Source: Oxyruncus cristatus (Eukaryota > Chordata > Aves > Passeriformes > Cotingidae). From it: a DNA stretch of 64,000 nucleotides. The notes below the pieces were generated by a model, which had not been told where the DNA came from, did not search any database, and saw only the letters and a program-made list of their open reading frames with translations. Location of the stretch: the NCBI GenBank assembly GCA_013399855.1, contig VXAY01006251.1, forward strand, positions 209,203 through 273,202. The letters run 5' to 3'. Shown one piece after another: positions 12,339 to 23,900 of this stretch. Position numbers and translations under genes: made by a program. How positions within the stretch are numbered: position 1 is the first letter of the stretch; every line of letters starts with the position of its first letter.

Positions 12339-12371
12339 TAAATTAGGAGGATCTGTCGACTCCCCTGAGGG
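12299..12371. repeat. Inverted repeat at the CR1 5' junction
   Basis: The left arm (12299-12331) is normal CR1 sequence. The right arm (12339-12371) is its reverse complement with 4 mismatches in 33, and a 7-nt loop (GTGTCAT) separates them. CR1 similarity ends at the loop, so the right arm is an inverted extra copy attached to the element's 5' end. Beyond 12371 the sequence is unique. Confidence 0.88.
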
Positions 12372-15371
12372 AGTTTAGTTAGACAATAAATAAAAGCAGT
12401 GAATATGTTTATAAATAATGTCATGCAACAGTCTGCAAAGTCACTGTCTAAACAGTGAAGGGATTCTAAGTAGTCTTAGAAATGTTAGATTTGCTGGTTT
12501 GGGGAGGAAAGAGTAGGATAGAATGACATGAGTATAAATACCAGCATTCTTTGATTTTATTTATAGCTCATTTGGAAGGTTTTATTAGTTTTTAATTAAT
12601 ACCTTATGGCAGAGTTGGACCAGAGAAAGATAAGTTAGATAATCAAGTAAGAAAAAATGGTCATGCGGGTATGTCATCCTTTGAATATATATTGTTACAA
12701 TTTTCCTGTCGATTTCTGTTGCAAATTACATGCAACGTATATACGTGAAAAAATGCCATAACTTTGGACAGCATAAAAAAGGAAAGACATTGATATCCAG
12801 GGCTTTCACCTTTTAAAGTATATTCGGGATAGTAGCCACTCTTGATGTATTTAGTTCATAAGAAGAGAAACACTGATTTAATACAAGTATCATGTGAATA
12901 AATACAATGAAATAACAGCATATGGAAATCACTCCCTGCTATTTGAGCTATGGTGGCAAGAACCTGAATCTTACAGTGTAGCACCTTGGGAAGCAGTTTC
13001 CGTTTACTTTAAAGAAAAAATGTATAGAAGGTGAACTCCTGTGATTTCCACAGCTGCAGCTATTCCATAAGTAAATGGTCACAGGTGGTATTGAAGGAGA
13101 TGATGCTGTAAATAATCAAGCTGGAACATTCTCATAGAAGGGCTTCTTAAATGAAGTCCCTATGTTTTTGTATATAACCTTTATTTAATATCAAGTGGGC
13201 ATGGAAGTACTCAATTTAGGATCATTTCCATTCCCCAGATGGAGCACCTTAGATGAAGCTCAGACTTGACACTCATCAGAATAACAGAATATTAAATATA
13301 TTATGCTGAGTCCTGTGTGTTTTTTGGTACCTGTGGAGACCACCAAGCTGCATTCTTTGTCTTGAAAATTTTACAGTATATAATAACATGTGGTTTTTAT
13401 TCTTACTATCAAGTACTAAAAAACAATCTCTGAACTCCAGGCTTCCTATGTTTATTTAATTACTAAAAATGCAATTCTTGCAGAAAAAAAAAAAAAGAAT
13501 AATGAATAATCACAATCACTGTATATAAAGAAAAATGGATCTGGATCTCTAGTTGATTACAAAAATAAAAAGCCTCTCTACCTTCTCTCACAAGAAGAAG
13601 GAAAAGAGGCAAATGAGCAATCACAAATTCTGTCACAAATACGTTCTCTCAGGGCGGCTCCTTCCAGTGGCCGTAGCTGTGACAGTGAGGAGCAGGCAGC
13701 ACATGTGGTCAGCCCTGGATGGATCTTCCCTTGGCAAACCATCTCTGATGGTTGTCAGAATAGTGCACAAATACCAAGGACAGTGGCTGCAGGAGGGAGG
13801 TCCTTGGGGAAAGTAAATATGGAATCAGATTGACCGAGGAAGGAGATCGTGTGTTTTGGTGAAGTGGCAGAGACAGGCAACACTGTTCATCTCACCTCCT
13901 GCTGTATCCTAGGAGGTCACATTTTGTTGTTTAAAACACGTATCAAAAATCTCACGACTGGCATTGAAATAAAGTCATGAGCCCAGAATGAAAGAAGTCC
14001 CATAGCAGCCTTCAGAGTTCCTGGAAGTGCCGAAGATGGTTAAGTTTCTCTTCTCAGATGTTCAGGAATGATCCTGGAGGGCTAAAACCTCTTGTCCAAT
14101 GATACGGAATGTATCAGAAGTAATTTTAGGAAATAAATTCAGTGGTTCGCTCCCTACTCGCTATTAAGAAAAAAAGGTGTATATCAATGCAATAAGCCAA
14201 CTTCAGTGGTCACTGTTAATCCTCCAAACAAAATAATTGCCAGTATTCTTAGAAAATTGAGAGACAAATGATTAATTCCTGCTGTGGGGTGTGATGTGTG
14301 CTGGATTAACTGAAAGATTTAGTTGACTAATGGTTGGGTAAGTCTGGATATATGCTCTTAAGATCATAACACTGCTAGAGATCTTAGAATCCTCTGTATG
14401 TGTAATAATATGGGAGCCAATTTTTCAGCTTGCCCTAATGCCTCATTCATAGTTTCAGTGAACTTTGGATCCAGATTTAATGTGAAAAGTCACTTGTAAT
14501 CATGTGAAATGAAGAAGTTGCGATTATAATGTGAATATTTTCTTGGAAGGACTAAATGAGTGGATTATGTTCTTATCCCGTATTTAATAATACCTAAATT
14601 AAATAGTCCTAAGGAAATGGAGGATTAACAAATAAGAAGTATAATACACAGCAAGCAGTCTAGCTGAAGAAAGACTACATAATCTAAAATATCCTCAGCT
14701 AAATCCACTGAAGCAAATTTAGCAGGGAGACTGAATTACTTGGGATGTGTGCGTGCTTACAGTGGTCCATTTGGGTCAAGGCTAAAGTTCAGAATGGATA
14801 GAGTCTCAGACTGCCTTTCTGCCCTTGTACCTATCCAGTCCATGAGTGGAGGGCTCCAGCTGTGAATGGACATAATCTTTTTAAGAGTAAAAAATCTAAA
14901 TATTTGTTTAAAACCAAGCAAACAAATGTAGCACGATAGCACACAGATACTCTGGGGGAGCTTCATCCTGCTGTTTGTGCATCTCTGTGAGTCATCCTGC
15001 AGTTCTGCTCTCCCTGAGGTCAGCTGGAAAAACTTCTTTTGACTTCAGTATATGTAGAACAACAGTTCACCAATACAAAATTGGGGGGTTTTTGTTTTGT
15101 TTTCTCCCAAACTCACATTTTTCCAAAGTTGTAGAATACATTTGAAGACCGATCTATTTCATATGCAATTGTATTCAAAAGTGTTGGTATTTCTGCATGA
15201 AAGCTGCAATCAATTTCTGTCAACAAAATTGCATATCGAGGTTCTGATTGACATTAGCTGAGAATAAGGACAGGCATTTTGATGTTGCTTAGTGACACAT
15301 GTTAAGGACCCAGGTTTCCATTCCTCGCTGCCTTCTTTTTATCTAAAAGTTTCCTCTCCACTTTTTTGCAG
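12372..15371 (+). other. NUDT14: NUDT14 intron, last part
   Basis: AT-rich intronic DNA with an A tract at 13483-13495. It ends in a good acceptor (CACTTTTTTGCAG) immediately before 15372. I see no further exon; the frames of the two NUDT14 exons join directly, so none is needed. Confidence 0.6.
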
Positions 15372-15612
15372 GTCTGGAGTTGGTGTGACGGGTTCTAGGC
15401 AGACACTGTTTTATGCAGAAGTAACAGACCAGATGAGAACCAGTGGAGGAGGTGGCCAGCCTGAGGAAGGAGAGCTGATTGAAGTTGTGGAAATACCTTT
15501 AGAAGAATCCATGAAGTTTGCTTATGATGAGTCTTTTCCGAAGACGATGGGTGTCATCTTCAGCTTCATGTGGTTCCAAAACAACATAGCACCCAAACTA
15601 CCAAAAAAGTAA
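15372..15612 (+). CDS. NUDT14: NUDT14 final coding exon
   Basis: This is the C-terminal part of the UDP-sugar diphosphatase. It starts after a TTTTTTGCAG acceptor. Its first base G completes the AG left over from the exon ending at 3218, giving ...[16 protein letters not shown]. The block [19 protein letters not shown] is nearly the same as mammalian NUDT14, followed by [15 protein letters not shown] and [12 protein letters not shown], then the stop TAA at 15610-15612. The two exons plus one upstream base give exactly 160 codons including the stop, which supports the splice model and no missing exon between them. The C-terminus (APKLPKK) differs from human, as expected for a loosely conserved tail. 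This region supplies strands of the Nudix fold and dimer contacts in the family; that role is known from the family, not visible here. Confidence 0.95.
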
Positions 15613-15760
15613 AGCACCGTGATTTTAAGAAAAGCTTTCCTGCTGGTTCTGTGGATACAGAAAGCTGCAAATCTTCCTGCCTCGATCAACTCAACTTCTC
15701 ACAGAGCAAATCTTTCTTGAAATAAATATGGAAGTAAAATCTGAATTAAAATCCTGACGC
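15613..15760 (+). other. NUDT14: NUDT14 3' UTR, short form
   Basis: Untranslated sequence after the NUDT14 stop codon. It contains AATAAA at 15721-15726 and ATTAAA at 15744-15749. The cleavage point is not determinable, so the right end is approximate. Confidence 0.55.
15721..15726 (+). terminator. NUDT14: Poly(A) signal AATAAA for NUDT14 (proximal)
   Basis: A canonical AATAAA about 110 bases after the stop codon, followed by a weaker ATTAAA. It is the first plausible polyadenylation signal for NUDT14. Confidence 0.55.
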
Positions 15761-16585
15761 AATCTCCATTATTAGCAAAACACTGGCATGGCTGGGGCCA
15801 GAATTTGCCTTTGAGAGGCAAATGTTGATTTTTGTGCAAAGGTTAGGTAAATGTGTCCAGTTCTTCTTTTTCACAGCACTGTTTTGAAGAGCTGCTCAGG
15901 CCTTCAGTGTGGCTGCCACACTAGCCTTTCTCTGTGGTCTGTACGTACTGGCAGCTGTGTATTCACTGCAGTTTTTGCTATTTTTTGGAGGGAAGCAGCA
16001 AACTTTAATAGTCACAGATACCCTAACTGTGTTCCTGAGTACAGCACAGCTTTCAGGGAGCAGCTTTGTCTGCGGAGTGTAGCTCCTGTGCAGGGGAGGT
16101 GTTTGCATTTCTGAACATGCAGACCTTTATCATAAGTAAACATGTCTGTAAATCCTTCTGCTATCATGTCATTTTGACAATGGAGCAGCTGTAAGATTAT
16201 GTGCTTCTGTTTGTTCCCACTACAATGACGGGCAGCAGTGATGGTGATAGAGGGGTCAAGTGTGGGGGCTTCTGCTGGAACACATGCTCCTTTGTTTGCT
16301 TTATGGGTAATACTTGATTAATTGTATCAAACTTTGTCCTCCAGACCAGGACTAGAGAGGCCAAATTCTTTTAATTTGACTCAGAGGTGAGTCCACTACA
16401 AGTGATTTCTCTGAGGTCTCAGTTTCCTTATCACCTAAATGGGAAGAATGGGACTTACCCCTCAGATAACGCTTCTTGGAATCTAATGATTGGAAGTGCT
16501 TTATTGTGATTTTATCATGATTTGTGCAGTTTACATGGAAGCCTGTGCAACTTGCACAGACGTACTGAGCAACACAATTTGGTTT

Positions 16586-16591
16586 AATAAA
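16586..16591 (+). terminator. Possible distal poly(A) signal
   Basis: AATAAA in TTTAATAAAGTGG, followed within about 50-90 bases by T- and GT-rich sequence. It could end a longer NUDT14 transcript; there is no other support. Confidence 0.25.
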
Positions 16592-16921
16592 GTGGCCTAA
16601 TTAGAATGTATATTAGGTCTTCTCTCAGCGTAGTTTAGGTGTGAACTATTTGTCATGTGAAACTGTTGTGAGCATGAATGAAAGAGAATCAACTCTGTCA
16701 ATTTAATTATGCACTGGTTTATGTTATTCACTAATCAACATGCCTACATTGCATGTGCCTCCAGGAGCACAGAGGTGCTAAGTGTGTTTAGAAGATGAGG
16801 ACTGCAAATATGCAAACTTGAACTTAGCCAGCTGGAATAAATGCAGCACATCAGGTGCCTGATGGTGTCCAATGGCTGATTTTAAATCACTGCATGTCTA
16901 AATAAGTGTATAAATAGAGAT

Positions 16922-16966
16922 TTTTTAAAAAAAAAAAAAAACAAAACAAACCAAACAAAAAAAAAC
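16922..16966 (+). repeat. A-rich low-complexity run
   Basis: T6 followed by a long A run broken by single or double C (AAACAAAACAAACC-like). It is simple sequence. No adjacent retroelement body was recognised that would make it a poly(A) tail. Confidence 0.8.
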
Positions 16967-19129
16967 TTCTAGAACTGCTACTTGCTGGTTCTTCTGCTGA
17001 CTGAGAGGAAAGGTCCTTGGAAAGCCACTGAAGAAGGAGCAGCCTTCATCTGTGGAGTCAGACACTTTTTGTGGAAGTTCAGACCCAGCTGTGTTGAGCT
17101 GGGCCGGGTCTGTGGTGAGTCAAGGGCTGAGTTATTGTGAGATGCAAATAAATTCTGTCTGTCTGATTATTTACATTGGAAGGTGTTTTAAGGTGGGGTC
17201 TCCACTGCTCTGTCTAGTACAGTATGTCCTGATTGCTGCTGAGCCCTTTACGAACTACTACAGTCTGTAGAATAAATAATGCCTTTTATTCCAGGCTGTA
17301 GTCACCAAAGCATCTATTTGATTCCATTCGAAATTATTAATTACACAGCAGGTTGTTATCTGGTTAATGTCAAGCTAATAAGTGTGAGTGTATACATGTC
17401 AAAAGCCCTTTTTTCTGTATAATGCAGTAATTTTGGAAAATAAATTGGTGTACTGGAGAGTGGTCAGAGTTTGAAAATTTTCAAAGCATCATTTGTTTAT
17501 TTTACACTGTTACCAGAATTACAAATGGACACAACTCCACTTCTAATGAGGTTCTTCATGTGTTGCTGAGAGCTTTCCTCCAGTCAGCCATTCCCTCCCC
17601 TGCCGCATCCAGGACCTGGAGTCGGTGTCTCACAAGGTGTGCTCCCATTGCCTTGATGACCTTGGTGAGAGCCTGTGGCTTTGACCCGCCCGGGTGTGTG
17701 ACAGGCATTCAGGGTGTGACTCAGCAGACTAAATACACAGTCCATGGATTACCCTGTCTGGAAGTGCCTTCAAATCCCAGCACCTGCGTTTGGTTTGGGG
17801 TTGTCAGAGCACCCTGGGGAGGCCCTTGTGAGGGCACAGGGATGGCACTCCGCTTGCTCTGAGGCGACCTCACCAATACAAGCCACAGCCTTGAGACTGT
17901 CTTTTATGCAGTGGATACTTGTGGGTAACGGTGATGGAGGGCAGTTGCATGAGCTGGGTAGTCCCTCAGCACTTCTCCAGAAGGCCAGACAAGAAGTATT
18001 GGCCCCAGCTCCCAGTCCGCTCCTCCCCAGGGATCTGCTGGGCACACACCTATTAAACCCCGTGGGGCTGTGGTGTCTCTGAAGCTTTTACACCCCAAGG
18101 GCTGCTGCACCCCATCCCTGTGCTCTGCCTGGCTGTCCACACAATATGCAATTCTCAAACAAAAACAAAACAGTCACGAGACTATCCCCAATATGGGAAT
18201 TTTCCACAGAAACAGCAGTGATGCAATATAGCGAAAGCTGTACACAGAGCAGTGGAGTATCTGGTGTTTGAATTTGCAATATTAAATATAAATGTATCTT
18301 CAGCCTCTACTTTTTCCCTTTTAATTTTGGTGGGGATTTTTGTCAGTAATTAGGAAGGTTTGAGAATGTGGGAGAAAGGACTTAAACTTTTTTTTTTTTT
18401 TTCCAAAACAGTAGATGATTCATATTTATAAAAATAAACCCAGAACAATTCAGATGTCACTTCTCTCATCTGGGCTCATTTCAAAGATCATAATTAGAGC
18501 AAGTCCAATATAGATCAGCCAAGCCCGGGCAGGAAAAAAGTTCTTCTAATGGAATCTTGAAATTGCGTCTGCATTTTAGATTCATCCTTTGGACGTGCCA
18601 CCACACATACACCCATGGAGAGTCAACAGTTTAGCATCAAGCAGGGTCCCCATTCGCTGCTAATGAATACTGGCTCCAGCCTGCAGAACTCTGATCTGAT
18701 CTCATCCCACCATCCCCATGAGATCAGTGTCTTTCAGGGAGTACAGTCGAGTGGTCTGCGTTTACAATACAGATCTGAGCATCTCTGTCACCTCCATGAT
18801 GTGACTTGGAGATAAAAACGTAATCTAATGAACCCGAAGTTATGACTAAGACTTCTAATGAAGCGTGAAATGAGAAAACCTTGAATGCAGTGCCACTGTC
18901 GGGCTCACTATTAGGTGGCAGAGGAGACGTCACCAGCACCTTGCAAGCACATGGGCCTCGTTTGTTACTGCTCTTTACCACCCTGTTTGTAAAGCGGCTG
19001 CAAGGCCTGAGCTACTCCCGGGTCTCATGGTCTTAAGCACCGATTAAGCGATGTGATTAAAACGTCCTCTCTAAAAGGCTGGCACTGTAAATAAACGAGC
19101 TGAATTACGCCGTGAGGTTGGTGGGGGCA

Positions 19130-19650
19130 GTCACAGGGATGGGGCGCGGGGTCCTGGACACGGGGGGATGCTCCCTGTGCTGCTGGAAGTGCTGCCCTCG
19201 CAGGCGGCCGCTTGCCTTTTCCCGCTCCCTCATTACCATCCCTCCCCGCCAACCATAAAAGCCACGTTCCCGACTCCCCACAGGGCTGCGGCCGGGGCCA
19301 GGCCAAGGGCAACCGAGATAATTGCTCCTGAAATACACGTGCCGACCGCGCAGGGCGACCCGCTGGACAAATAGGATTTTTTGCTAAATTAGGACAATTG
19401 CCGAGCGCGCTCCATCCCCTCTCCGGGGCTCTATACATAGATGAAAGGCACGCCCAGTTGTGCAATCTGTTGCAGCGGCACACCTGGCGCTGTCTGCAAG
19501 TCTATTCACAACCGTCAGCAGGTGCGAGGTGGCCTTTGTGGCCATAAAAGTCCGGCTGGGCGGCCCCTGCTGTGCGCCCTGTGCCGCGGCCGCCCCGCGC
19601 CGGGGCAGGGGAGGCTCTCACACGTTAATGCGGTTGTTTGAAGCTGCCGG
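19130..19650. promoter_or_regulatory. CpG-rich islet, candidate regulatory element
   Basis: A sharply CpG-richer patch in otherwise ordinary intergenic DNA. It has two GCGGCCGC octamers (19204-19211 and 19586-19593), clusters of CG and two copies of CCATAAAAG (19253-19261 and 19542-19550), which fit the caudal/posterior-Hox site class. Between them lies an AT-rich segment (AAATAGGATTTTTTGCTAAAT). No reading frame in it is recognisable. It could be an enhancer or an unannotated promoter of a non-coding RNA; I cannot tell which. Confidence 0.35.
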
Positions 19651-19815
19651 GAGCCACCGCCTGAAGCTTGTAAGAGGCTTCAGGGGGATCCGAGCAAGGC
19701 CTGTGCAAGCAGAGATGGATTTGCAGCTCCCGTCTCGGTGTCAGCGCCGAGGTGGAGGTAACAGGCTGCTGCCTCAGCTGGGACATGGTACAAGAGCAAC
19801 CTGAGCAGATGGAAC

Positions 19816-19900
19816 GTGTCCCTTTCCGTGTCAGGGGAGTTGTAACTAGATGATCCTTAAGCTCCCTTCCAACACAAACCATCCTATGATTCAGTGATAC
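19816..19900 (+). mobile_element. CR1 3' tail fragment
   Basis: The phrase TTGTAACTAGATGATCCTTA, then 'ctcccttccaacacaaacc' and the terminal ATCCTATGATTCAGTGAT, is the CR1 3' end in + orientation. Only about 85 bases remain. Confidence 0.88.
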
Positions 19901-20729
19901 AGCAGCCCCCCGTTTCTGCAGCCTCAGGGGCACCCTGCCAGCACGTACCAGTGATTTGCAATCGAGCCCCTGGTTTTGGGCTCAGCCTCTCCAAAAAAAG
20001 GATTTTGCTCACTCTGCTTTGGGATGCTACATCTTACACAGCACAGCATTAAGGTGGAGCTCCAAATCCCCCCATCCCCAGTCCATGCTTGAATTTTAAG
20101 GAAGGACATGATGGACTTTGGAGCAGGTTTTCACCAGGAGTTTTCACTCCCACTGGTTCACACAGGATTTTGCTTGATATGAACGAAAAAAAGGGATGCT
20201 CATACAAATCCTGTGCTGCTGCAAAAGGTACTCCTCAATTAGGCTAGTCCTTCAGAGCCAGTCTCACTCTTTAATTGGGAAGGCATTTTTACAAGGACTT
20301 TAAATGCTCTCGAGATGAATCATGAGGGAAGGGAGGAAGAATTCATAACAGCTAAATGGCCCAGATTTGTAGTGCTCGGGGCTCTCTGGCCTCAGGACTG
20401 GCTTCAGTGCATTTCTCGTAATTGGAAATATGATCAGATACGTATTAAACCCTGACAACCATGCACTGTATTGCTCTGCTGCTGAAGTGCTCAATATCCT
20501 GTGCTGGCTTTGGTCTCTAATAAAACATTCAAAAGCAGTGGCACTCTGAGAAACCCCTTTTGGACACTTGGTTATGATGAAAATGGGCTGGAAATAGGCG
20601 ATGGGGAAATGGCTGTCACCTGTCATCATTAATGGCTGCCCTCATGCCCCAGAATCATTAACAGAAAGATCCCTGGGCTCCTCTTGTGCCCACCTGTGTG
20701 TCAGTTCTCAGGGTATGGGTGTGATGGGG
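19901..20729. other. Intergenic, no gene seen
   Basis: Unique-looking sequence without a recognisable gene. The stretch near 20300-20560 is AT-mixed with homeodomain-like TAAT and TTAAT words and could be a conserved element, but this cannot be judged from one genome. Confidence 0.4.
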
Positions 20730-20916
20730 GTATATATTGCTTTCAGGAATTTGCACTTTAACTATGTCAGATCAAATAACAAAATAATATTTCTGGGCTG
20801 ATAGGGATGTTGATTGTTTATAGATTTTGTATTTGTTAAATATTAAGGAATTATCAGAAATTTAGCTTTTAATTGCTGTCTGTCAGAAATCTGAGTTAAA
20901 CTAGTAAATCTTCACA
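20730..20916 (+). repeat. 187-bp direct duplication, copy B
   Basis: The second copy of the segment at 9025-9211, identical over its first 161 bases and 184 of 187 overall. It sits in GC-richer DNA and is compositionally foreign there, so it is likely the inserted copy. Nearby are near-identical 10-mers GTGATGGGGG (20721-20730) and GTGATGGCGG (20927-20936), which could be remnants of a target-site duplication, although the right one lies 10 bases past the homology end. Confidence 0.95.
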
Positions 20917-23900
20917 TCATCAACAGGTGATGGCGGGCACAGATGGGTTCTGTGCCCTGTGAATGGCACAGCCCAGCCACCACCTCCAAAGCCTCCCCAG
21001 GAGCTGCAAGGCAGGGGCTGGGGCCATGAGAATTGCTGTGCCCCACCCTGTTGGTCCCCTCCAGAGCTGCAGCTGCTCCAGCTGCTCCTGTGAGCCTGGG
21101 CATGGGGATGGGTTTGGGGACCAGAGTCACTAATGGGGCCAGTGGAGGTGGTGTTGGGTAAATGTGCCTCCAAGTCCTGCCCATCATGTGGGTCCCTCTG
21201 GAGGCCCTGCCCCAGCTCATGGGGAGGGGGTGTTTGGGTAACACTTGCTTGTGCAGCAATCGCTAAAATAACTGGACAAGGCACAGTCACGCACTTGAGA
21301 GTGCGAGAAACAATTTAAGAAATGTTCTTGGGACCAACGGCGGGCGCTGTGCAAACAGCTCCCCGGGGTTTGTGGAAGGGGCCCCGGCTGCCGGCCCACC
21401 TGGCCCCGCAGGAATGCACTCACAGTGATAACCCGCTCCACTCCTCCTGTAACCTCCTTCATTTGGCCCTTCAGGCTCCCCCTGCTCCCACCCTGGGGTT
21501 TGGGGGTCCTCCTTTTGCAATAAAATCAGGAAAACAAACCCAGAGGTATTACAAGCCCATGCTATGCCATCATTAGTGCCTCTTCTCTATTCGCTCTGAG
21601 AGCGAGGGACTTCGTAAGGACTTCAGCACTCCCCATGGGTCTCCCCAGAGACAGAACTTGGGGTTTGCTGCTCCACAGATTCCCGGCTTCAGCAGACTTT
21701 CAATGGAAGCTCGCTGGCCTGGCTGGGTTTGTACTGCAGCCCAAGTGCTGCTGACCCTGGTGCAGCAGGGATGTGAAGGCTTGAGTTACAGCAATCCATC
21801 AGCTGCTAATCCACTCTGCCAGCCCCTCCACTCTGTCCTGCTATCAATCATGTGCAGAGCCCCAGGGCAGGTTTGCAGCCCAGTTGTTCCTGCTATGGCA
21901 GGTTAGCAGGGTGTCAGCAGCACAGAGCCCCAGGCTGGGGAGGCTAAATGCAGCCACCGGAGCTGGGGCCTTCCAGAGGTGACAGAAGAGGGAGGGGGAC
22001 ATCGACAACATGTCTCCTTCGTCTTTGAGACTGGCATCAGGATCTGTCCCATCTATTCCCATTGTGGTCAGGATTACTGGGAGACAAGCATCAGGGCAAA
22101 GCAGCTGAAATCACATCCAAGGTTTTTGCTTAGTCATGGAAGTGCTTCAGAAAACACCATTTGCTGGAGCAAGCAACCTCTGCCTCCAATACTTTTGTCT
22201 GATATTTATGAAATATCTGTAAAGAGCAGGGAGGGGGGTTTGCAACAGGCTGCCAGGACAAAAAAAAGTGAACAGGGTTAGACTGGTGCAGGGCATGTAT
22301 GAAAGTTGCACAGCCTCACACTGCCCCTCCAAAGCAGCCTTGACCATTTGGATCCCCAAACAGCTGATTTTGGAAGGGTGGAGTCTGTCTCAGCTGCAGC
22401 AGCAGCATCATGCTGAACAGCTTGTGGGCTGCCCAGAGCCAGAGCAATGTGCAGGAGACAGCCAAGACAGGTAGCAGCTTTGTACCCAATGTTCTCATCT
22501 GCTGCATCTTCCCGGTCATGCTGCCAGTTTCATTTTTCCAAATGGCTTTCTTCTACCTCTAATGTCTTTGTTCAGGGTATTTTTTTACTTCTATTTTTTT
22601 CTTTCTTTTATTGGTCTTCCACGCAATTTGATCCCAGCCTCTCGGATGAGCACAGGCAAAATCACACCAATACATCACAATAATCAGATCTGATTCCAGG
22701 GGCTCTCTCGGAGCCAAGGCACTGAGTGACGGCCAACAGGATTATTGATCCCAGCAGAGCGACAGCTCTCTCTAGCACAGGATTTAGCTCCTAGATGGGC
22801 TCTAATATGTAGATTTGGTCTTTCTCACTGGCAAAAGCATTGTGTAAATATTCTGCCATTAATGGTACAGGTCTGTTCCTAGTTCGATAAATTGGGAAAT
22901 GAAAAGATTGAAGTGGAGGTCTTGCCTTCTAAAGCTGCATGACTGATCCTAATACCCTGTCCTTTTTCTATCAATCAAGGCTGATTGTCAAAGCTTTTTA
23001 ATTCAAGTCCCTAAGCAGGATGATCAGCATTTACTTAGCTAGTGTTGATTTCCACTTGACCAGGCTGCTCTGGAGTAAGGTATCATCTTATAGTGCAAAC
23101 CTTCTTACGGGGGATAAAGAAACTGAGACCTCCTCTATCCTCCTCTTTACCTCCTCAGTCCTAATGAGCGGCTCTTGGATTGGGTCAGGGGGTTCCACAG
23201 GAGCCGGGCAGGCACGCAGTGAGGAGTGTGGCTCTGAGGGAAGGGGGGCAGAGCACAGGGCATCGCGTGTGGCCCCAGCCCAGCCTGCACTGCTCTGCTC
23301 GTGGCCGCTCAGCCCCGTGCCCCCCCATCCCCAGCCCCGGTTCCCAGGCGCTGTGCGTGTCCTGGGATCGAGTCCCAGCGCTGCTGCAATGTAAAACAAA
23401 CCTGGCACTGGCAGCGTGCAGCCCGTGGCACATCCCCCCCGGCTATTTTTAGCTGCTTTTCCAGAGAAACAAGGCTTATGCAGCCTGCCTCCAAGTGCAG
23501 GGACTCAGGCTAGTGCCCACCCCGGCAACTCCACCTCTTGGACGGGTTAGTTGCTGCAGGATTGGTTTAATAATGCTATTGGAGAGGGCAAGCCAACAGA
23601 TTTGCAACACAAGCATCCCACAGAGACAGACCAGGAGCTCTGCTTCTTGCAGGGTGATACACTTCTCCCAGAATTTCTTCTACTATCCGCACCTAAGCAC
23701 CCACCCTGGGCACCAAGCAAGGAGAGACAGGAGATGGAAACATGAAATGCAACCAGGTTAACATCAAACAAAATGACTCATTTTTATGTAGAGAATTTGT
23801 TTGCTCATAAAGCATGTTGTTCTGTAAGGTGCTGCTCCTGGACCAGATGAGAGAGGGACTTGTGGGTCAGAGCTGAGCGCTGTTTGTCATTGCAGCCCTG

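Larger units (their letters stand above)
15761..19129. other. Region 3' of NUDT14, no gene seen
   Basis: Mostly AT-rich non-coding DNA that could include a longer NUDT14 3' UTR. Further AATAAA motifs lie at 16586-16591 and 17271-17276. An A-rich low-complexity run lies at 16922-16966 and a T run near 18389-18402. No open frame resembles a known protein. Confidence 0.5.

Noticed and set aside
10697..13055. Shared 16-mer CCTGTGATTTCCACAG near 10697 and 13039
   Set aside because: One exact 16-mer pair is expected about by chance in 64 kb, and the flanks do not align.
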